From Paracoccaceae bacterium (lineage in GTDB: Bacteria; Pseudomonadota; Alphaproteobacteria; Rhodobacterales; Rhodobacteraceae), in contig PAPN01000034.1 in the NCBI GenBank assembly GCA_002708925.1, positions 1-63,750 of the forward strand: a stretch of DNA of 63,750 nucleotides, given 5' to 3'. Each line of letters starts with the position of its first letter. The first letter of the stretch is position 1. A program made the translations under genes and the position numbers. The notes below the pieces were generated by a model, which worked only from the letters and a program-made list of their open reading frames with translations, did no database searches and was not told the DNA's origin. Below, piece after piece: positions 55,408-63,750 of the stretch.

Positions 55408-56031
55408 TCATACCAGGGAAATCCGGGTCTGCTGCCCCTGACCCGAGATTTTGTAGCTCTGCGTTCTGGCCTTGAAATAGGCCCGCCAGGATTTTTCCGA
55501 CACATCGGCCAGAGTGATCGGATGGCGTTTGCGGATTTCCGGATTCACCTGGGCAATCGTCAAACCGTTGGGATGGGCCTCGAATATCTTGGTGATCGCG
55601 TCATCCACATTCGCCGGCTTTCCCTCGATGGGAATCCAGGCGCAGCAGGATTTGCGGAACCCGTCGGGGGCCTTGCTCTCGCCTGCGCCGATCACCGTGG
55701 CGCCCCGTTCGCGCAGATGCGTCGCCAGATGCGAAAAATCCCCATCCGAGCTGGAAATCACAAAAACCGAGGCCTTGCCTTCGTAGAATATCTGCATCGC
55801 CTGCACGGTCAACAGCAGATCGGCGGCGTTTTTCCCGTCCCCGGCATGGATCAGCCGCATTCCGGGCGCAGCCTCCCAGCCCGGAATGCGCCGCACATTG
55901 CCATAGACGCGCTTGACCGCCAAGGCGCCCAGCCGCCCGGCCTCGACGATCAGCTTGCCCGCGAAACCCGCGTTGATGTTCTCTCCGTCAATCAGCAGCG
56001 CAACGCGTGCCTGTGTGTTCTCTTCGACCAT
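55408..56031 (-). CDS. NYN-domain nuclease with LOTUS/OST-HTH domain
   Basis: A 207-residue protein. Residues to about 140 form a NYN (PIN-like) domain with its acidic residues in LLIDGENINAGF, DGKNAADLLLTV and ISSSDGDFSHLA. The C-terminal part, VDDAITKIFEAHPNGLTIAQVNPEIRKR, fits a LOTUS/OST-HTH RNA-binding domain. This pairing is typical of bacterial LabA-like proteins (DUF88), thought to act on RNA. ATG 56031 is chosen since upstream codons are not family-like. A small hairpin (55368-55383) lies after the stop. Confidence 0.86.
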   Translation of the reverse strand: MVEENTQARVALLIDGENINAGFAGKLIVEAGRLGALAVKRVYGNVRRIPGWEAAPGMRLIHAGDGKNAADLLLTVQAMQIFYEGKASVFVISSSDGDFSHLATHLRERGATVIGAGESKAPDGFRKSCCAWIPIEGKPANVDDAITKIFEAHPNGLTIAQVNPEIRKRHPITLADVSEKSWRAYFKARTQSYKISGQGQQTRISLV

Positions 56032-56117
56032 ATACCCTCGCAACTCATTCGCCCGCCCTTTCACCATCTGTGAGTGAATTGCGGCGATAACAAGTGCGCA
56101 AAGGGGGAATTTTCCGG

Positions 56118-57083
56118 TCAGAACTGCCAGAGCGCGGGGACAAAGCGATAGGCATCGCCATCGCGGGCCACATGCCCCACGCCGGGAAACGGGAAGTGAT
56201 AGCCCACCACGGCAATCCGATCCGCGGCGCACATGTCCAGCAGGCGTTTGCGGGTCTGGACGGTCAGGTCTCCGTCATGGTCCACGCTGTTGTACCACTC
56301 GGGCCGCTGAAAGCTCAGATAGGCATGAGACATGCAATCGCCCAGTGCGATCAGCTGCTTGCCTTCGCTTTCCAGCACGACGCTCAGATGCCCCGCAGTA
56401 TGGCCGGGCGTGTCAATGACCCGCACCCCCGGAGCGATCTGATCGCCATCCTTGACCAGCGTCCACTCCAGCCCCTCGGCGGTGATCGAGTTCACCGCCC
56501 CCAGCACGAATTGCTGCTCGGTCGGGGCGACCTGATTGACCAGATCGTCCTGCATCCAATAGGCGTGCTCGGCCTGGCCCAGAAAATACTGCGCATCGGG
56601 GAAAAGAGGCTCGTCGAAATCATCGCGGATGCCCCAGATGTGATCGGGATGCGCATGGGTGATCACCACATGCGTGATGGTGGCCGGGTCGATCCCCGCG
56701 GCCTCCATATTGGCCATCAGACGCCCCACGCTGTCAAAGAACCGATGCCCCGATCCAACATCCACCAGCACCACCGCATCGCCGCTTTCGATCAGCAGAT
56801 GGTTGGTATGGGAATAGCCCATCTGAGGCGGCAGGAAATGCTGCTCCAGAAAGGTCTGCACTTGGGCCGGATCGGCATTCACGCCCACGCCGCTGGTGGG
56901 CAGGCTGAAATAGCCATCCGACAGGATCGTCAGCCGCGCCTGCCCCAGGGAAAAACGGAAATGCGCCGGGTTTTCGCCCGCCGGCGCCCCCAATTGCGCC
57001 CGCACCGCCCCCGGCATCGCAAAGGCCGGCGCCATGGCGGCCAGTTTCAGAATGTCGCGGCGGTTGGGTTTGAAAAATGTCAT
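56118..57083 (-). CDS. Tat-exported metallo-beta-lactamase-fold hydrolase
   Basis: A 321-residue protein with a twin-arginine signal (NRRDILKLAAMAPAFAMPGAVRA) and an MBL fold. The zinc-binding motif is VVITHAHPDHIWG; further ligands lie in DTPGHTAGHLSVV and LIALGDCMSHAYLSF. This arrangement occurs in lactonase- and methyl-parathion-hydrolase-like enzymes. The substrate is unknown. GGGAGGCTCC precedes the ATG. It is divergent from the two-repeat protein gene. Confidence 0.9.
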   Translation of the reverse strand: MTFFKPNRRDILKLAAMAPAFAMPGAVRAQLGAPAGENPAHFRFSLGQARLTILSDGYFSLPTSGVGVNADPAQVQTFLEQHFLPPQMGYSHTNHLLIESGDAVVLVDVGSGHRFFDSVGRLMANMEAAGIDPATITHVVITHAHPDHIWGIRDDFDEPLFPDAQYFLGQAEHAYWMQDDLVNQVAPTEQQFVLGAVNSITAEGLEWTLVKDGDQIAPGVRVIDTPGHTAGHLSVVLESEGKQLIALGDCMSHAYLSFQRPEWYNSVDHDGDLTVQTRKRLLDMCAADRIAVVGYHFPFPGVGHVARDGDAYRFVPALWQF

Positions 57084-57253
57084 TGCGGAGCCTCCCTCGT
57101 TGGGGCTCAGGATAGCGTGGGAAAACCTTTACGCAATATGATTTGTGAATATGTCCAAGCGCCCGGCCCACCCGCAAATCCGGCACGCTCTGAAATTCAC
57201 AGATGCTTCATTCCTTTGAGCTAGGCAGAGGCAACGTGTAAAAAGGACCGCTG

Positions 57254-58945
57254 ATGCAAGTGAATTTCGACATCCCCGCCGCAAACCGAAACCCTATGGT
57301 CGATGCGATCATCGCGCGCAATCGGGCGAAAACCGCCGCCCCCGCCACACCCCCCAATCCAGACAGCGCGGCGCTGGCGTCCTTCAATGGCTATTACAAC
57401 CTGCAAGAGCCAGCCACGCCCGGTGCCTTTCTGCCCGGTGCCTTTCTGACGGTCGATACGAATATCAACGTGGCTTACAACGCCACCACCCAGACATTCG
57501 ACCCCAGCTTTGACGTCTCGGTCATTCTGTGCCTGGACGGGAAAACGCCGCATGTTTTCGACTTTACACAAAGCCCGACGGCAACATTCCAGAAAGGCCC
57601 CGAGGGCATCTATACCCTGACCTTTGCCACGCCAGCAGGCGTGAGCCCTGCGCTGTCAGGCGAGCTGAGGTTCGCCCGCACCGGAATGACTGGCGGGCAG
57701 ACGGCCACGCTTGGCGGGACGGTCAGCATTGGCACCGCCCCCGAAACCACCGTTTCGGGCCATACCTACAACAATCCGATCCTGCCATCGCTCTATCGCG
57801 GCGCGTATTACACCCACCCCTCGCCCGGCAACGCCACCGCCGCGCAGGTGATGACTATCGGCCCGAATTTCGAGCTGTCCTACACGCCTCTGGGCGATAG
57901 CGGCGCGCCAGCGATGGTGCAAAGCTATGCCTATAATATGAACATGTACTTTTTCTCGTTCATCGACAGCCTGGGACATGAGACAAAGCTGATCATGGGC
58001 ACCTCGGCGGCGGGCGGGCTGGTGTGCAACGATATGACCATCATCGACGCGATTGCCCATCCGCGCACACTGACCACCATCAAACTGTCCGATCAGACGC
58101 TGCCCGACACCGCCACAACCCAACTGTGCCAGACCAACGCGCAGGCGCTTGCGGATCTGTCGGGCTATTTTCCACTGACGCAGCAAAGCAATGAGGGCAC
58201 GGTGCCCTCCAGCCGGGCGTTCCTGTCGGTCGAGGGGCAATATGTCAGTTCCTATCGGCCCACCGCCACGCCGGAGATCGAAACCAAGTATAAAATTGCC
58301 GTCGGACTCTGCCTGGATGGGGTGCATAGCACGGTCTATTATTTCGATCAGAACTGCCATTTCGACACCGATAGCCAGACGCTGACCATCCAGGGCATTC
58401 AGCAGGACGGGGTGGATGGCTCCTGGCAGATTGAATTCACGCCCGGCTATACCCCCGGCACGGGCGCGTTCAGCCAATTCGGCGATCTGAGCGCCGTCAG
58501 GCTGAGCTTTGTGCCATCGGGCACGGGCAGCGCATCCGCGATCTATACGGGCAAAACGCCGCTGGGGCCGGTGCCGCTTTCGGCTTTTTCCGGCGCGACA
58601 CTGACCGCTACCGCCGCTGGCTCGAATGAGGCGCTTGAAATCGTTTCGGACCACTCGATCCTCTATACGCCGCCTGCCCTGTCGGCCAGCTGGCAGAAGG
58701 ATGACCAGCAACAGGCCTGGCTGGAGATCCTCTATGTGCCGCTGATGTATATCGTCGCGTATCAGGTGCGGCCCGATGACATTCTGGCCCCGGATGCGGG
58801 CCGGGTTACGGGCATGTTGTCGCTGGGGACGAACGGTGCCTGCGGCCTGGCCAGCATCAACACGCGCTATCTGCATCTGTGGCCCAGCCTGCCGCCGGTG
58901 CCCTGCCCGCCGACCTCGGTTCTGGCGATTCCAACAGCGGCCTAA
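57254..58945 (+). CDS. Unknown protein with two tandem modules
   Basis: I do not recognise this 563-residue protein. It has no signal peptide or membrane segment. It is built of two related modules of about 230 residues: 40-265 and 298-536. Matching landmarks are FNGYYNL (44-50) and LSGYFPL (302-308), ILCLDG (91-96) and GLCLDG (351-356), FELSYTPL (206-213) and SILYTPP (468-474), and MGTSAAGGLVCND (248-260) against LGTNGACGLASIN (524-536). The composition, rich in Thr, Ser, Gly and aromatic residues, suggests beta-rich domains. AAAAAGGA precedes the ATG. Codon use looks like that of its neighbours. Confidence 0.8.
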   Translation: MQVNFDIPAANRNPMVDAIIARNRAKTAAPATPPNPDSAALASFNGYYNLQEPATPGAFLPGAFLTVDTNINVAYNATTQTFDPSFDVSVILCLDGKTPHVFDFTQSPTATFQKGPEGIYTLTFATPAGVSPALSGELRFARTGMTGGQTATLGGTVSIGTAPETTVSGHTYNNPILPSLYRGAYYTHPSPGNATAAQVMTIGPNFELSYTPLGDSGAPAMVQSYAYNMNMYFFSFIDSLGHETKLIMGTSAAGGLVCNDMTIIDAIAHPRTLTTIKLSDQTLPDTATTQLCQTNAQALADLSGYFPLTQQSNEGTVPSSRAFLSVEGQYVSSYRPTATPEIETKYKIAVGLCLDGVHSTVYYFDQNCHFDTDSQTLTIQGIQQDGVDGSWQIEFTPGYTPGTGAFSQFGDLSAVRLSFVPSGTGSASAIYTGKTPLGPVPLSAFSGATLTATAAGSNEALEIVSDHSILYTPPALSASWQKDDQQQAWLEILYVPLMYIVAYQVRPDDILAPDAGRVTGMLSLGTNGACGLASINTRYLHLWPSLPPVPCPPTSVLAIPTAA

Positions 58946-58969
58946 GCCCTCTGGCCCGCCAGCAAGCTA

Positions 58970-59599
58970 TCAGATTGCCTGATCGGGGTCGTCTACCGGA
59001 TCCAGCACCAGAACCAGGCGGCGCTGCCCCGTTCCCTCGATCGGAGGCGAGCGATGCACAAACCCCGCCCCCGGCTGCGCGGGCCATAATGTTCCGCGCA
59101 TCAGCAGCGCCGATCCGGTGGGCAGCGTCCAGATCTGCGCCGGGTCCGCGCTGCCCTGACGCAGCCCATATTGCGTCCCCGTTCCGCGATAGGTGCACAC
59201 CAGACGCGAGGAGATCGCATCAACATGAAATTTCCGGCACGCATTCGTGCTGACCACATCCAGACGCAGCCGCAAAAACCGCGCTCTGGTCAGCCGCGCG
59301 AAAATATCGGCCAGCGCGGCGATATCGTCGATCAGATGCGCCCGCCCGGCGCATTCGGGCGTCCCGCACGCCCGGCACATCTGCATCACCGCGCGGCGCA
59401 CCTCTTGCGGGCGCAGGATCACGCGGGCTGAGGGCAATCGCTGCCAAGGCAGGCTGTCCAGCCAGGACTGAAACGCCTCGGGCGGACAGCGCGGCCAGAC
59501 AACAGCCGCGCAATCGGGCCGGGTCAGCACCGATAGCTCTGCCGGGGTGGCGGCCTCATAAACGCCGGGCAGAAGGGCTTTTTGCGCGGTTTGCAACAT
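58970..59599 (-). CDS. DUF1826 protein of the zinc-response operon
   Basis: A 209-residue protein of the DUF1826 family. It has a cysteine cluster (MCRACGTPECAG, residues about 76-86) and a middle segment FHVDAISSRLVCTYRGTGTQYG followed by LPTGSALLMRGTLWP, which looks like a cupin-type or oxygenase-type beta fold. The family is usually next to COG0523 metallochaperones under Zur control, as here. ATG 59599 overlaps the stop of the preceding gene by one base and has GGAGGG upstream; the longer GTG start at 59614 is less likely. Confidence 0.85.
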   Translation of the reverse strand: MLQTAQKALLPGVYEAATPAELSVLTRPDCAAVVWPRCPPEAFQSWLDSLPWQRLPSARVILRPQEVRRAVMQMCRACGTPECAGRAHLIDDIAALADIFARLTRARFLRLRLDVVSTNACRKFHVDAISSRLVCTYRGTGTQYGLRQGSADPAQIWTLPTGSALLMRGTLWPAQPGAGFVHRSPPIEGTGQRRLVLVLDPVDDPDQAI

Positions 59600-60795
59600 C
59601 AACGCACCCTCCACTGCGGAAAGGGATCGGCCATATCCGCCCAGTTTTCCGGTGTAAAATCAGAGACATCCAGCAAAGCCGCATTCAGCCTGGCCTTGAT
59701 CGCGCTTTCATCCAGGCCGACCCCGATAAAGACCAGCTCTTGCCGGCGGTCGCCCCAGGGCTCGATCCAGTTCCGGGCGATTTCCGCCTGCGCCTGGGGA
59801 TGGGTGGGCAGACGTTCCTCGGGGATCGAGGCCCACCAGCGCCCCAGCGGCGTGATCGCGGACAGCGCTCCGGCCAGGCTGAATTCCACCGCCCAATCGG
59901 GCCGCGTGGCCAGCCAGAAATGCCCCTTGGCGCGGATCACACCGGGCAAATCGCCATTCAGCGCATCATAGAGTTTCAGCGGATCGAACGGCGCGCGGGC
60001 GTGAAAGGCGAACGAGGCAATGCCGTATTCCTCATCCTCGGGGGTGTGATTGGCGAAGCCGTACAGCTCTTTGGCCCACATCGGGTGTTCATGCGCGGTG
60101 TCGAAATCAAACAGCCCCGTGTCCAGAACCGCACTGGCGGGCACGTCAGAGTGATCGGTTTCAAGGATCCTGGCGTCCCCGTTCAGCGCGCGGATGATCT
60201 GGCGCGCCGTGTCCGTCCGCTGCGGGCCGGCATCGGACACTTTGTTCAGGATCACCACGTCGGCAAATTCGATCTGCTCGGTCAGCAGGCTGACAAGGCT
60301 GCGATCATCGGCCTGGCCCAGGGATTCGCCACGATCCGTCAGAAAATCGTGACTGGAGAAATCCGCCGTCAGGTTCACCGCATCCACCACGGTCACCATC
60401 GTGTCCAGACGCGCGACATCGGACAGGCTGTCGCCCAGCTCGTCGCGGAAATCAAAGGTGGCGGCGACGGGCAGAGGCTCGGAGATCCCGGTGGATTCGA
60501 TCAGCAGATAGTCGAACCGGCCCTCCTGAGACAACTGGCGCACCTCTTTCAGCAGATCGTCCCGCAGGGTGCAGCAGATGCAGCCGTTGGACATCTCAAC
60601 CAGCTTTTCCTCGGATCGGGACAGTTCAGTGCCTTCGCGCACCAGATCGGCGTCGATATTCACCTCGGACATGTCGTTGACAATCACCGCCACGCGGCGG
60701 CCCTCGCGGTTGTTCAGAACCCGGTTCAACAGGGTGGTTTTGCCAGCCCCGAGAAAGCCGGACAGAACGGTGACAGGAAGACGGGTGTCGCTCAT
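59599..60795 (-). CDS. zigA: COG0523 zinc metallochaperone GTPase (ZigA/YciC type)
   Basis: A 398-residue G3E-family GTPase. The Walker A motif is [13 protein letters not shown], the metal motif is [12 protein letters not shown], the guanine specificity motif NKVSD is in VVILNKVSD, and the C-terminal CobW domain starts near residue 265. In this subfamily the protein delivers zinc under starvation. It overlaps its upstream and downstream partners (4 bases and 1 base), so the three genes form one translationally coupled operon behind a Zur-type site. Confidence 0.9.
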   Translation of the reverse strand: MSDTRLPVTVLSGFLGAGKTTLLNRVLNNREGRRVAVIVNDMSEVNIDADLVREGTELSRSEEKLVEMSNGCICCTLRDDLLKEVRQLSQEGRFDYLLIESTGISEPLPVAATFDFRDELGDSLSDVARLDTMVTVVDAVNLTADFSSHDFLTDRGESLGQADDRSLVSLLTEQIEFADVVILNKVSDAGPQRTDTARQIIRALNGDARILETDHSDVPASAVLDTGLFDFDTAHEHPMWAKELYGFANHTPEDEEYGIASFAFHARAPFDPLKLYDALNGDLPGVIRAKGHFWLATRPDWAVEFSLAGALSAITPLGRWWASIPEERLPTHPQAQAEIARNWIEPWGDRRQELVFIGVGLDESAIKARLNAALLDVSDFTPENWADMADPFPQWRVR

Positions 60796-61868
60796 TTGGG
60801 GAATACCTCTTGGTTTGGGCGCGCGCCGGGGCGGGGCGTCACACGGGCGCGCAACATATCGAAACTGCGTTGCAAAGCGGGGCGAGAGATGTCTTTGGCG
60901 ATCACCACGATCCGCGACCGGGTATCGCCCGTGGGCCAGTCCGGAACCGGACGGGGCGGATCGAAAATATGCTGCACCCCGTGAAAGACAAAAGGCTTGT
61001 TCAGCCCCTTAAGAAACACGATCCCTTTGACGCGCAGAATGTCGGGGCCGCGCAGCGCGATCAGCGTGTCCAGCCAGCGATCGAAGGCCTCATCCTCCAG
61101 CGGGGTGTCCAGTTCAAAGGAGACAGTCTCGATCCGGGTAGCGTGGGGCGATGGCGCGGAGGCCGGAGCGGCCGGCGTCATGCCCGACAGCCCGGCCAGA
61201 GGATCCGCCCCCACCGTCCAGCTGAGCACATCCGCAGCGGCGGCCTCGGGGCGTATCCCGCTCAGCCCCCAGATGTGCTGCGGCGCCCCCTTCCCGTGAT
61301 CCGCAGGGATAATCCGCGCCGAGGGGTTGATCCCGCGCAGACGCTCTTGGAAGCTGCGCAACTGCGCCGGGGGCACCAGATCCGTCTTGCTCAGGACGAT
61401 CAGATCGGCCATCGCCACCTGCGAGACGGCCTCGAACTGCGTTTCCAGCGTGCCGGGCCCATTGGCCGCATCGGCCACCGTCACCACCCCATCCAGACGA
61501 GTCATCCGCGCCAGAAAACGGTCCACCAGAAGCGTCTGCAAAACCGGGCCGGGATCGGCCAGCCCGGTGGTTTCGATCACCAGCCGGTCAAAGCGCAGGT
61601 CGCCCTCTTCCCGCCGCGCGATCAACCCGGCGATGGTGCGCGACAAATCCCCGCGCACCGAGCAGCACAAACACCCCGAGCGCATCAGAACGATCTCTTC
61701 CTCGGCCGTTTCGATCAGATCATGGTCCAGCGCGGCCTCACCGAATTCGTTAACGATCACGGCGATACGTCCGGGCCGCGCATCGGACAGGATCGCGTTC
61801 AACAGCGTCGTCTTGCCCGCCCCCAGAAAGCCGGTAAGCAAGGTGACGGGCACTTTGGGATCATTCAT
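60792..61868 (-). CDS. COG0523/CobW-family GTP-binding protein
   Basis: A 358-residue G3E GTPase, first gene of the operon. Motifs are [25 protein letters not shown] (metal site), [22 protein letters not shown] (guanine specificity) and a C-terminal CobW domain with [12 protein letters not shown]. It is related to but distinct from its neighbour (CxCC context and C-terminus differ), so the operon has two paralogous metallochaperones. AAGGAG precedes the ATG. The Zur-type operator lies 32-46 bases upstream. Confidence 0.9.
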   Translation of the reverse strand: MNDPKVPVTLLTGFLGAGKTTLLNAILSDARPGRIAVIVNEFGEAALDHDLIETAEEEIVLMRSGCLCCSVRGDLSRTIAGLIARREEGDLRFDRLVIETTGLADPGPVLQTLLVDRFLARMTRLDGVVTVADAANGPGTLETQFEAVSQVAMADLIVLSKTDLVPPAQLRSFQERLRGINPSARIIPADHGKGAPQHIWGLSGIRPEAAAADVLSWTVGADPLAGLSGMTPAAPASAPSPHATRIETVSFELDTPLEDEAFDRWLDTLIALRGPDILRVKGIVFLKGLNKPFVFHGVQHIFDPPRPVPDWPTGDTRSRIVVIAKDISRPALQRSFDMLRARVTPRPGARPNQEVFPK

Positions 61869-61899
61869 CGGGGGCTCCTTGGGTGTCTGGAGATGGTTA

Positions 61900-61914
61900 T
61901 GTTATACTATATCA
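61900..61914 (-). promoter_or_regulatory. Zur operator
   Basis: TGTTATACTATATCA is a near-perfect palindrome (TGATATAGTATAACA on the other strand) and differs by one base from the proteobacterial Zur core TGTTATANTATAACA. It lies 32 bases before the first gene of the COG0523-COG0523-DUF1826 operon, where a zinc-loaded repressor would block RNA polymerase. Confidence 0.75.
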
Positions 61915-62033
61915 AGTTCAGCGCAATCCAATAATCCCCACCCCCAGGAACCCCCAGCGCCCCTCAAAGCTTTTCTGCACAGTCCACAAGGATGATGGCG
62001 GTGTATCACCGCCCCCCACCACAGCGACAAACA

Positions 62034-62136
62034 GCCTCGTACTGCTACGAGGCCGTTTTCTCACAATCTTAGCCCAAAGTGACCTTTTGAAACATTTAGG
62101 CCATGTCGCATGACACATCACAAATAGTGGTGAATG
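62034..62136 (+). repeat. Imperfect direct repeat, copy A
   Basis: Starts with a perfect 8-bp hairpin GCCTCGTA/TACGAGGC and CGTTTTCTC (terminator-like on the plus strand). From 62048 on, about 88 bases match copy B (62654-62742) at roughly three of four positions, including TTGAAAC, TTTAGG and CATGTCGC blocks. The gap 61915-62033 before it holds only a GGCGGTG/CACCGCC hairpin (61997-62013). Confidence 0.75.
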
Positions 62137-62271
62137 CCCACAACACTTTGCAACGGCCCAACACCCAAACCCTATAAAATCAGACACTTAACTAAAATAG
62201 ATCAGTAAGAATTCTTGGCTATTTTGAAATTATTACCAACAGAACATTGCAACTATGCTGTTGCCAAGCAC

Positions 62272-62298
62272 AAAAAAAAGCCGCGCTTACGCGCGGCT
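62272..62298 (-). terminator. Terminator of the small frameshifted gene
   Basis: A perfect 8-bp stem AGCCGCGC/GCGCGGCT with a 4-base loop and an eight-T tail on the minus strand, 20 bases after the stop at 62319. The bases 62137-62271 before it are AT-rich with no gene seen. Confidence 0.9.
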
Positions 62299-62318
62299 CT
62301 GTCATTAGCTTGGGCAGT

Positions 62319-62610
62319 TTACTGGATCGCAGCCAACGCCTCGCCCCTGTCGTAGAGGTACACTCTAATCTTCTTTGGATCATAGAGGGGCTCGATACAC
62401 TTCTGGCGCAACAGCTTGCGCATCGTCTGCTGATGCAATCCAGAATGTTTCTGTAACTCACCAAGAGTGATATGGGTTGTTAGAAACCGCTCCACTTCCT
62501 CATTTTCAATTCTGACTTTGATAGGCCCTAGTAAAGTGTCTTTGACCCATCGAAGAAGCAGAACGCCGCCTTTCAAAGCCTGTAATGTCTTTAGCCCAGC
62601 GCCACCTCAT
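62319..62610 (-). pseudogene. Small helix-turn-helix-like gene with a probable frameshift
   Basis: An ATG at 62610 with AAAAAGGA 7 bases upstream starts MRWRWAKDITG, then the frame ends early. If one T of the TTT at 62574-62576 is skipped, it continues as LKGGVLLLRWVKDTLLG and runs to the stop at 62319, for about 96 residues. The C-terminal half (THITLGELQKHSGLHQQTMR and what follows) looks like a helix-turn-helix module and recalls the end of some TniQ-type transposon proteins, from memory. Without the frameshift only a TTG-started 85-residue frame remains. Codon use is AT-richer than the neighbours, suggesting transfer. Confidence 0.45.
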
Positions 62611-62635
62611 TCGTCTGTCCTTTTTAGACTAGCGA

Positions 62636-62742
62636 ACGGCCCCGGAAGAAATCCGAGGCCGTATTCTCATATCACCAGCCAAAATGACCTATTGAAACGT
62701 TTAGGTCATGTCGCGTGAAGCGTCACACAATAGTGACATTCT
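62636..62742 (+). repeat. Imperfect direct repeat, copy B
   Basis: Begins with an 11-bp hairpin that also ends in GGCCGT and is followed by ATTCTC, as in copy A. It contains a perfect inverted repeat ATGACCTA-N10-TAGGTCAT (62683-62708) and GTCAC-N6-GTGAC (62722-62737). It ends just beyond the nrdJ stop and may serve as the nrdJ 3' end. Confidence 0.75.
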
Positions 62743-62749
62743 CAAATGG

Positions 62750-63750
62750 TTAACCGCATTTGGAATGGCCGCAGCTGGCGCAGGTCATGCAGCCTTCGAC
62801 CATGCGCATGTCATATTGACCGCAGCTGGGGCAGGCTTTGCCCTTGGGGGCGTTGTCCAGGTTGACGACCTGCGCTTGCGGGTCGGATTTCAGGCCCATG
62901 CCCTCACCTTCGATGAAACCGATGCGGATCAGGTGCTGCTCGATCACGCCGCCGATCGCCGCCAGGATCGAGGGGATGTATTTGCCCTGCATCCAGGCTC
63001 CGCCGCGCGGATCGAACACGGCCTTCAGTTCCTCGACCACGAACGACACGTCTCCGCCGCGGCGGAACACAGCCGAGATCATGCGGGTCAGGGCCAGCGT
63101 CCAGGCGTAATGCTCCATGTTCTTGGAGTTGATGAACACCTCGAACGGGCGGCGATGGCCGTTGACCAGAATATCGTTGATGGTCAGGTAGATGGCATGC
63201 TCGGAATCGGGCCATTTCAGCTTGTAGGTATGGCCGTCCAGCGCCTGCGGACGATCCAGCGGTTCGGCCATATAGATGACGTCCGCGCCGGTGTCGGCCT
63301 CGGGGGCTTTCTCGCTGGTTTCGCTGACCGACAGCACGCTGCCCGTCACGTCATTCGGGCGATAGGTGGTGCAGCCTTTGCAGCCGGTCTCATAGGCCTG
63401 CATATAGACGTTCTTGAACGCCTCAAAGCTGATATCCTCGGGGCAGTTGATCGTCTTCGAGATCGAGCTGTCGACCCATTCCTGCGCGGCCGCCTGCATT
63501 GCCACGTGGTCCTTGGGGGCCAGGGTCTGGGCGTTCACGAAGTAATCGGGCAGTTCGGCATCGCCCTTCAGGTCGCGCCACATCTGCACGGCGTAATCGA
63601 CCACCTCTTCCTCGGTGCGCGAGCCGTCCTTCTGCAGGACCTTGCGGGTATAGGCATAGGCAAAGACGGGCTCGATCCCCGAAGATACGTTGCCCGCATA
63701 AAGCGAAATCGTGCCGGTGGGCGCGATGGAGGTCAGCAGCGCATTGCGGA
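62750..63750 (-). CDS. nrdJ: Vitamin B12-dependent ribonucleotide reductase, C-terminal part
   Basis: NrdJ is the adenosylcobalamin-dependent class II ribonucleotide reductase. The window holds the last 333 codons; the gene continues past base 63750. The conserved SIAPTGTISLYAGNVSSGIEPVFAYAYTRKV segment is at the right edge (shown in part), followed by SSISKTINCPEDISFEAFKNVYMQAYETGCKGCTTY in pieces, which carries the cysteines for re-reduction. The C-terminus has the CPSCGQYDMRMVEGCMTCASCG zinc-ribbon-like cysteines typical of long NrdJ enzymes. The stop at 62750 lies at the end of repeat copy B. Confidence 0.95.
   Translation of the reverse strand, partial: RNALLTSIAPTGTISLYAGNVSSGIEPVFAYAYTRKVLQKDGSRTEEEVVDYAVQMWRDLKGDAELPDYFVNAQTLAPKDHVAMQAAAQEWVDSSISKTINCPEDISFEAFKNVYMQAYETGCKGCTTYRPNDVTGSVLSVSETSEKAPEADTGADVIYMAEPLDRPQALDGHTYKLKWPDSEHAIYLTINDILVNGHRRPFEVFINSKNMEHYAWTLALTRMISAVFRRGGDVSFVVEELKAVFDPRGGAWMQGKYIPSILAAIGGVIEQHLIRIGFIEGEGMGLKSDPQAQVVNLDNAPKGKACPSCGQYDMRMVEGCMTCASCGHSKCG

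Noticed and set aside
62319..62576. Full transposase or intact TniQ gene in the AT-rich island
   Set aside because: Only a small helix-turn-helix-like stretch is visible; there is no catalytic domain, and the flanking repeats are direct rather than inverted.

Overview
The window looks like chromosome from a GC-rich alphaproteobacterium of the Rhodobacterales (Roseobacter/Rhodobacter group). The reasons are a dcw cluster ending in lpxC, a DUF1127 gene followed by CCUCCUCCC-loop RNAs, a tRNA-His without G-1, NrdJ, CarD next to a seven-iron FdxA, and several small families typical of that order (DUF2484, DUF6476, DUF6324, DUF1826). No species can be named from the sequence alone.

Layout. 1-26,643: the division and cell-wall (dcw) cluster, read right to left: a long leader, then mraZ-rsmH-ftsL-ftsI-murE-murF-mraY-murD-ftsW-murG-murC-murB-ddl-ftsQ-ftsA-ftsZ-lpxC-bamD-recN (recN cut by the left edge). 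Three insertions interrupt it: a flavoprotein on the opposite strand between ftsW and murD, an APC permease plus DUF2484 pair between murC and murB, and an RTX calcium-binding repeat protein between ftsA and ftsZ. The 650-base leader carries a strong intrinsic terminator just before mraZ, which matches the UpsM small-RNA arrangement known from Rhodobacter sphaeroides. It also holds two arrays of TGGG-type repeats at about 10-base spacing and a perfect DnaA box.

26,644-38,700: mrp, a DUF1127 gene with a heat-shock-sigma-like promoter followed by eight CCUCCUCCC-loop hairpins arranged as four two-hairpin RNAs (the CcsR or 'cuckoo' RNAs), pcrA/uvrD, an FMN hydroxy-acid dehydrogenase, a rhodanese, pyruvate carboxylase, a MAPEG protein, two identical tRNA-Gly(GCC) genes, carD and fdxA.

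38,700-52,600: an S4 RNA-binding protein, an SUV3-like helicase, a TPR protein, an SCP2-fold protein, a lysophospholipase-like hydrolase, an FAH-family enzyme, an M3 oligopeptidase, small membrane proteins, a decayed glyoxalase gene, rpoH (TTG start), rluD, tRNA-His, mmcB and a structured RNA with its own promoter, probably 6S RNA.

52,600-63,750: a small membrane protein, nusB-ribH-ribB(X) (the GTP cyclohydrolase half has lost its zinc cysteines), a NYN/LOTUS protein, a Tat-exported metallo-beta-lactamase-fold enzyme, a two-repeat protein of unknown function, a Zur-type operon (two COG0523 GTPases and DUF1826), an AT-richer island bounded by imperfect direct repeats with a frameshifted small gene, and the 3' part of nrdJ.

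Taken together, the window puts wall synthesis and septation genes close to several stress-RNA loci (the UpsM-like leader, DUF1127/CcsR, probable 6S RNA) and to rpoH, the sigma factor likely to drive the CcsR locus.
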